From Synanceia verrucosa (lineage: Eukaryota > Chordata > Actinopteri > Perciformes > Synanceiidae): a DNA stretch of 64,000 nt. The DNA is taken from positions 20,938,065-21,002,064 of the forward strand of contig CM056559.1 in NCBI GenBank assembly GCA_029721515.1, written 5' to 3'. The notes beneath the pieces were generated by a model that was not told the DNA's origin, searched no databases, and was given only the letters and a program-made list of their open reading frames with translations. Position 1 is the first letter of the stretch. Each line of letters begins with the position of its first letter. Made by a program: the position numbers and the translations under genes. Of this stretch, positions 62,563-64,000 are shown one piece after another.

Positions 62563-64000
62563 TTGCATGTTTCCCTGTCCTCAGTTTATTCACTCTGATG
62601 ACCTCTGGTACTTTTCACTTGTTCAGCTGGAGGCCGGCTCGTCCTCCTCAGCCCCTCAGTTGTCACATTCAGGCTCTGATCCCGGTCGGTCCTGGTCCCA
62701 CCGTGGCCCCTGAGGGACGGTGTCACATTCCTGCTCTGAGACTGTAGAGTGCTGCAGCAGCTCCACAGTAGCAGGCTGCATATCCAGTTACACCACTGCT
62801 GTATGAATGAGTCCAGAGTGCAGCTATTTTCTTTTTTTCTTGGTGTGTTTTAGCTGTAGGTGTAGATCTATTTTCCAGCTCAGCATGGTCGTCGAAAGGA
62901 CTTAACATTGATGTTTGCTTCTGAGGAATCTCAGTGTCTGACGATGTCTTGACTTTGAGTTGAGCCTTTGCAGCAAAACAAGCAGATGGTTAAATCCCAC
63001 GGCTTGCTGTGCGGCGTGGACATAGAACATAAGTACTGTGTATGCATGTGTTGACATGGGAAAATGCATTTACGCTTGCTGTTTGTGTCGTGACGTGGAG
63101 CAGACCAGGAGCGACCTGTGATCTGGAGCATTTGAAGGAAAACAGTGTGATGGTAGTTAGCAGCGCTGCTGTGTTGCACGCCATAGCCTTCTTTTAATTG
63201 CCGTCCGTCTAAGAATAGGACGCTTTGTGTTAGGCCAGGCCAGACTAGATGCTGGGCTTTAATGACGGGGCCAGGCCAGCATGGTTTTGGCCCAGCTGAG
63301 TCTGGTACAGACAGTCCAGTCTAGCACGGCTCTGTCCAAGTTCCTTGAGGTTGTCTCTTCTGCCAGCAGGTCCCATAAAACTCCAGCACAGATCTGCTTT
63401 GTTTTGTTGCCATTTTACTTTTGCTTTTTTACTCTCTGACCCCACGCTCAGGCTTCACGTCCATGGCATTGTTCAGTACAGTCAATACAACAATCTGCAG
63501 CAGTGTTTTGCCAGTGTTGCATCTAAAAATTCTACATCCTGTGGAGTGCATGTGGGTATGTAGATAAAGACCTTTTGTAGGTTGAAGGTGAGAGACCTTT
63601 TGAACTTGTTGTGAGAAATGTTGGGATGGGGAAAAAAAAAAAAAAAAAAAGATTTTTTTCTAGAGCTGATGATGGATGTGGCTATGGAGTTTAGCAGCTC
63701 GCCTTCTTTCTCACCTTTGTTACTAATAATAAAAAAGTAAAAATTGACTTTGGGGAAGTGGATGTATTTTACTACATTTTCACAACCATGATCCCTTAGA
63801 TGGGATCTAGACCAGAAGTGTGTCATCATGCAGTCGGCTGGTTTAGTAAAAAAATACTATATACTATAAAAAAAATCAAACAAACATGAAAATATAAGAA
63901 CAAATAGCAGCGGCACAAAGAACAGAAATAAAGAAATAGCAAAAAGCATTTAAAGGCCAGTGAGCGACAGACTGTCAGTATGAGATCATCAGGATGTGTG

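Larger units (their letters stand above)
42815..64000 (+). other. actn4 intron 1 (continues past window)
   Basis: More than 21 kb with no continuation of the actn4 frame (no TFTAWCN-like exon) and no other recognisable coding exon on either strand. It holds MITEs (49825, 61935-62562), a GATA-tract repeat (46130), a TC microsatellite (55979) and several poly-A/T and poly-G tracts (48607, 63629). Long first introns of actinin genes often carry enhancers, but none can be named from sequence alone. Confidence 0.7.

Overview
The window is eukaryotic nuclear DNA, almost certainly from a teleost fish. It has short vertebrate-type exons with GT/AG introns, four protein genes with clear vertebrate orthologues, and abundant fish-style repeats (tRNA-headed SINEs with an ATGGATGG tail, foldback MITEs, hAT-type MITEs, CA/TA/TC microsatellites). 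All four recognised genes lie on the + strand. None is prokaryotic or viral.

Layout: (1) 1-5010, the 3' part of an SLC35F2-like drug/metabolite transporter gene; six coding exons are visible and the 5' exons lie outside the window. (2) 5011-6974, an intergenic region with a frameshifted, exon-like minus-strand block (5301-5673) that I cannot name. (3) 6975-13644, complete eif3k (8 coding exons, 219 aa). (4) 14292-38449, a complete 20-exon classical calpain of 704 aa, best matched to calpain-12. Its introns hold most of the unusual material: a roughly 3-kb trinucleotide-rich VNTR (intron 1), a 1.3-kb foldback element (intron 1), a hAT MITE (intron 6), two SINEs, four intact tRNA-Lys(UUU) genes plus one decayed copy (introns 10, 12 and 15), and a 1.1-kb minisatellite of 11-bp units (intron 12). 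(5) 38450-42340, intergenic, no gene seen. (6) 42340-43000, a CpG-rich actn4 promoter and first coding exon (42689-42814). (7) 42815-64000, the start of a very long actn4 first intron, with no further exon seen.

The genes are not an operon or pathway. eif3k encodes a subunit of translation initiation factor 3, the calpain a cytosolic cysteine protease, actn4 an actin crosslinker, and slc35f2-like a multipass transporter. The eif3k/calpain-12/actn4 cluster is a conserved vertebrate linkage group (human 19q13.2), but with a different order: here the calpain sits between eif3k and actn4 on the same strand.

Exon boundaries were set by hand, by joining reading frames across GT/AG sites and comparing with remembered family sequences. 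All phases close without internal stops in eif3k, the calpain, and the visible parts of slc35f2-like and actn4. Long open frames over the two tandem-repeat arrays are artefacts of stop-free repeats. I found no clear undescribed system. The most unusual structure is the calpain gene, whose introns carry tRNA-Lys genes and large tandem arrays.
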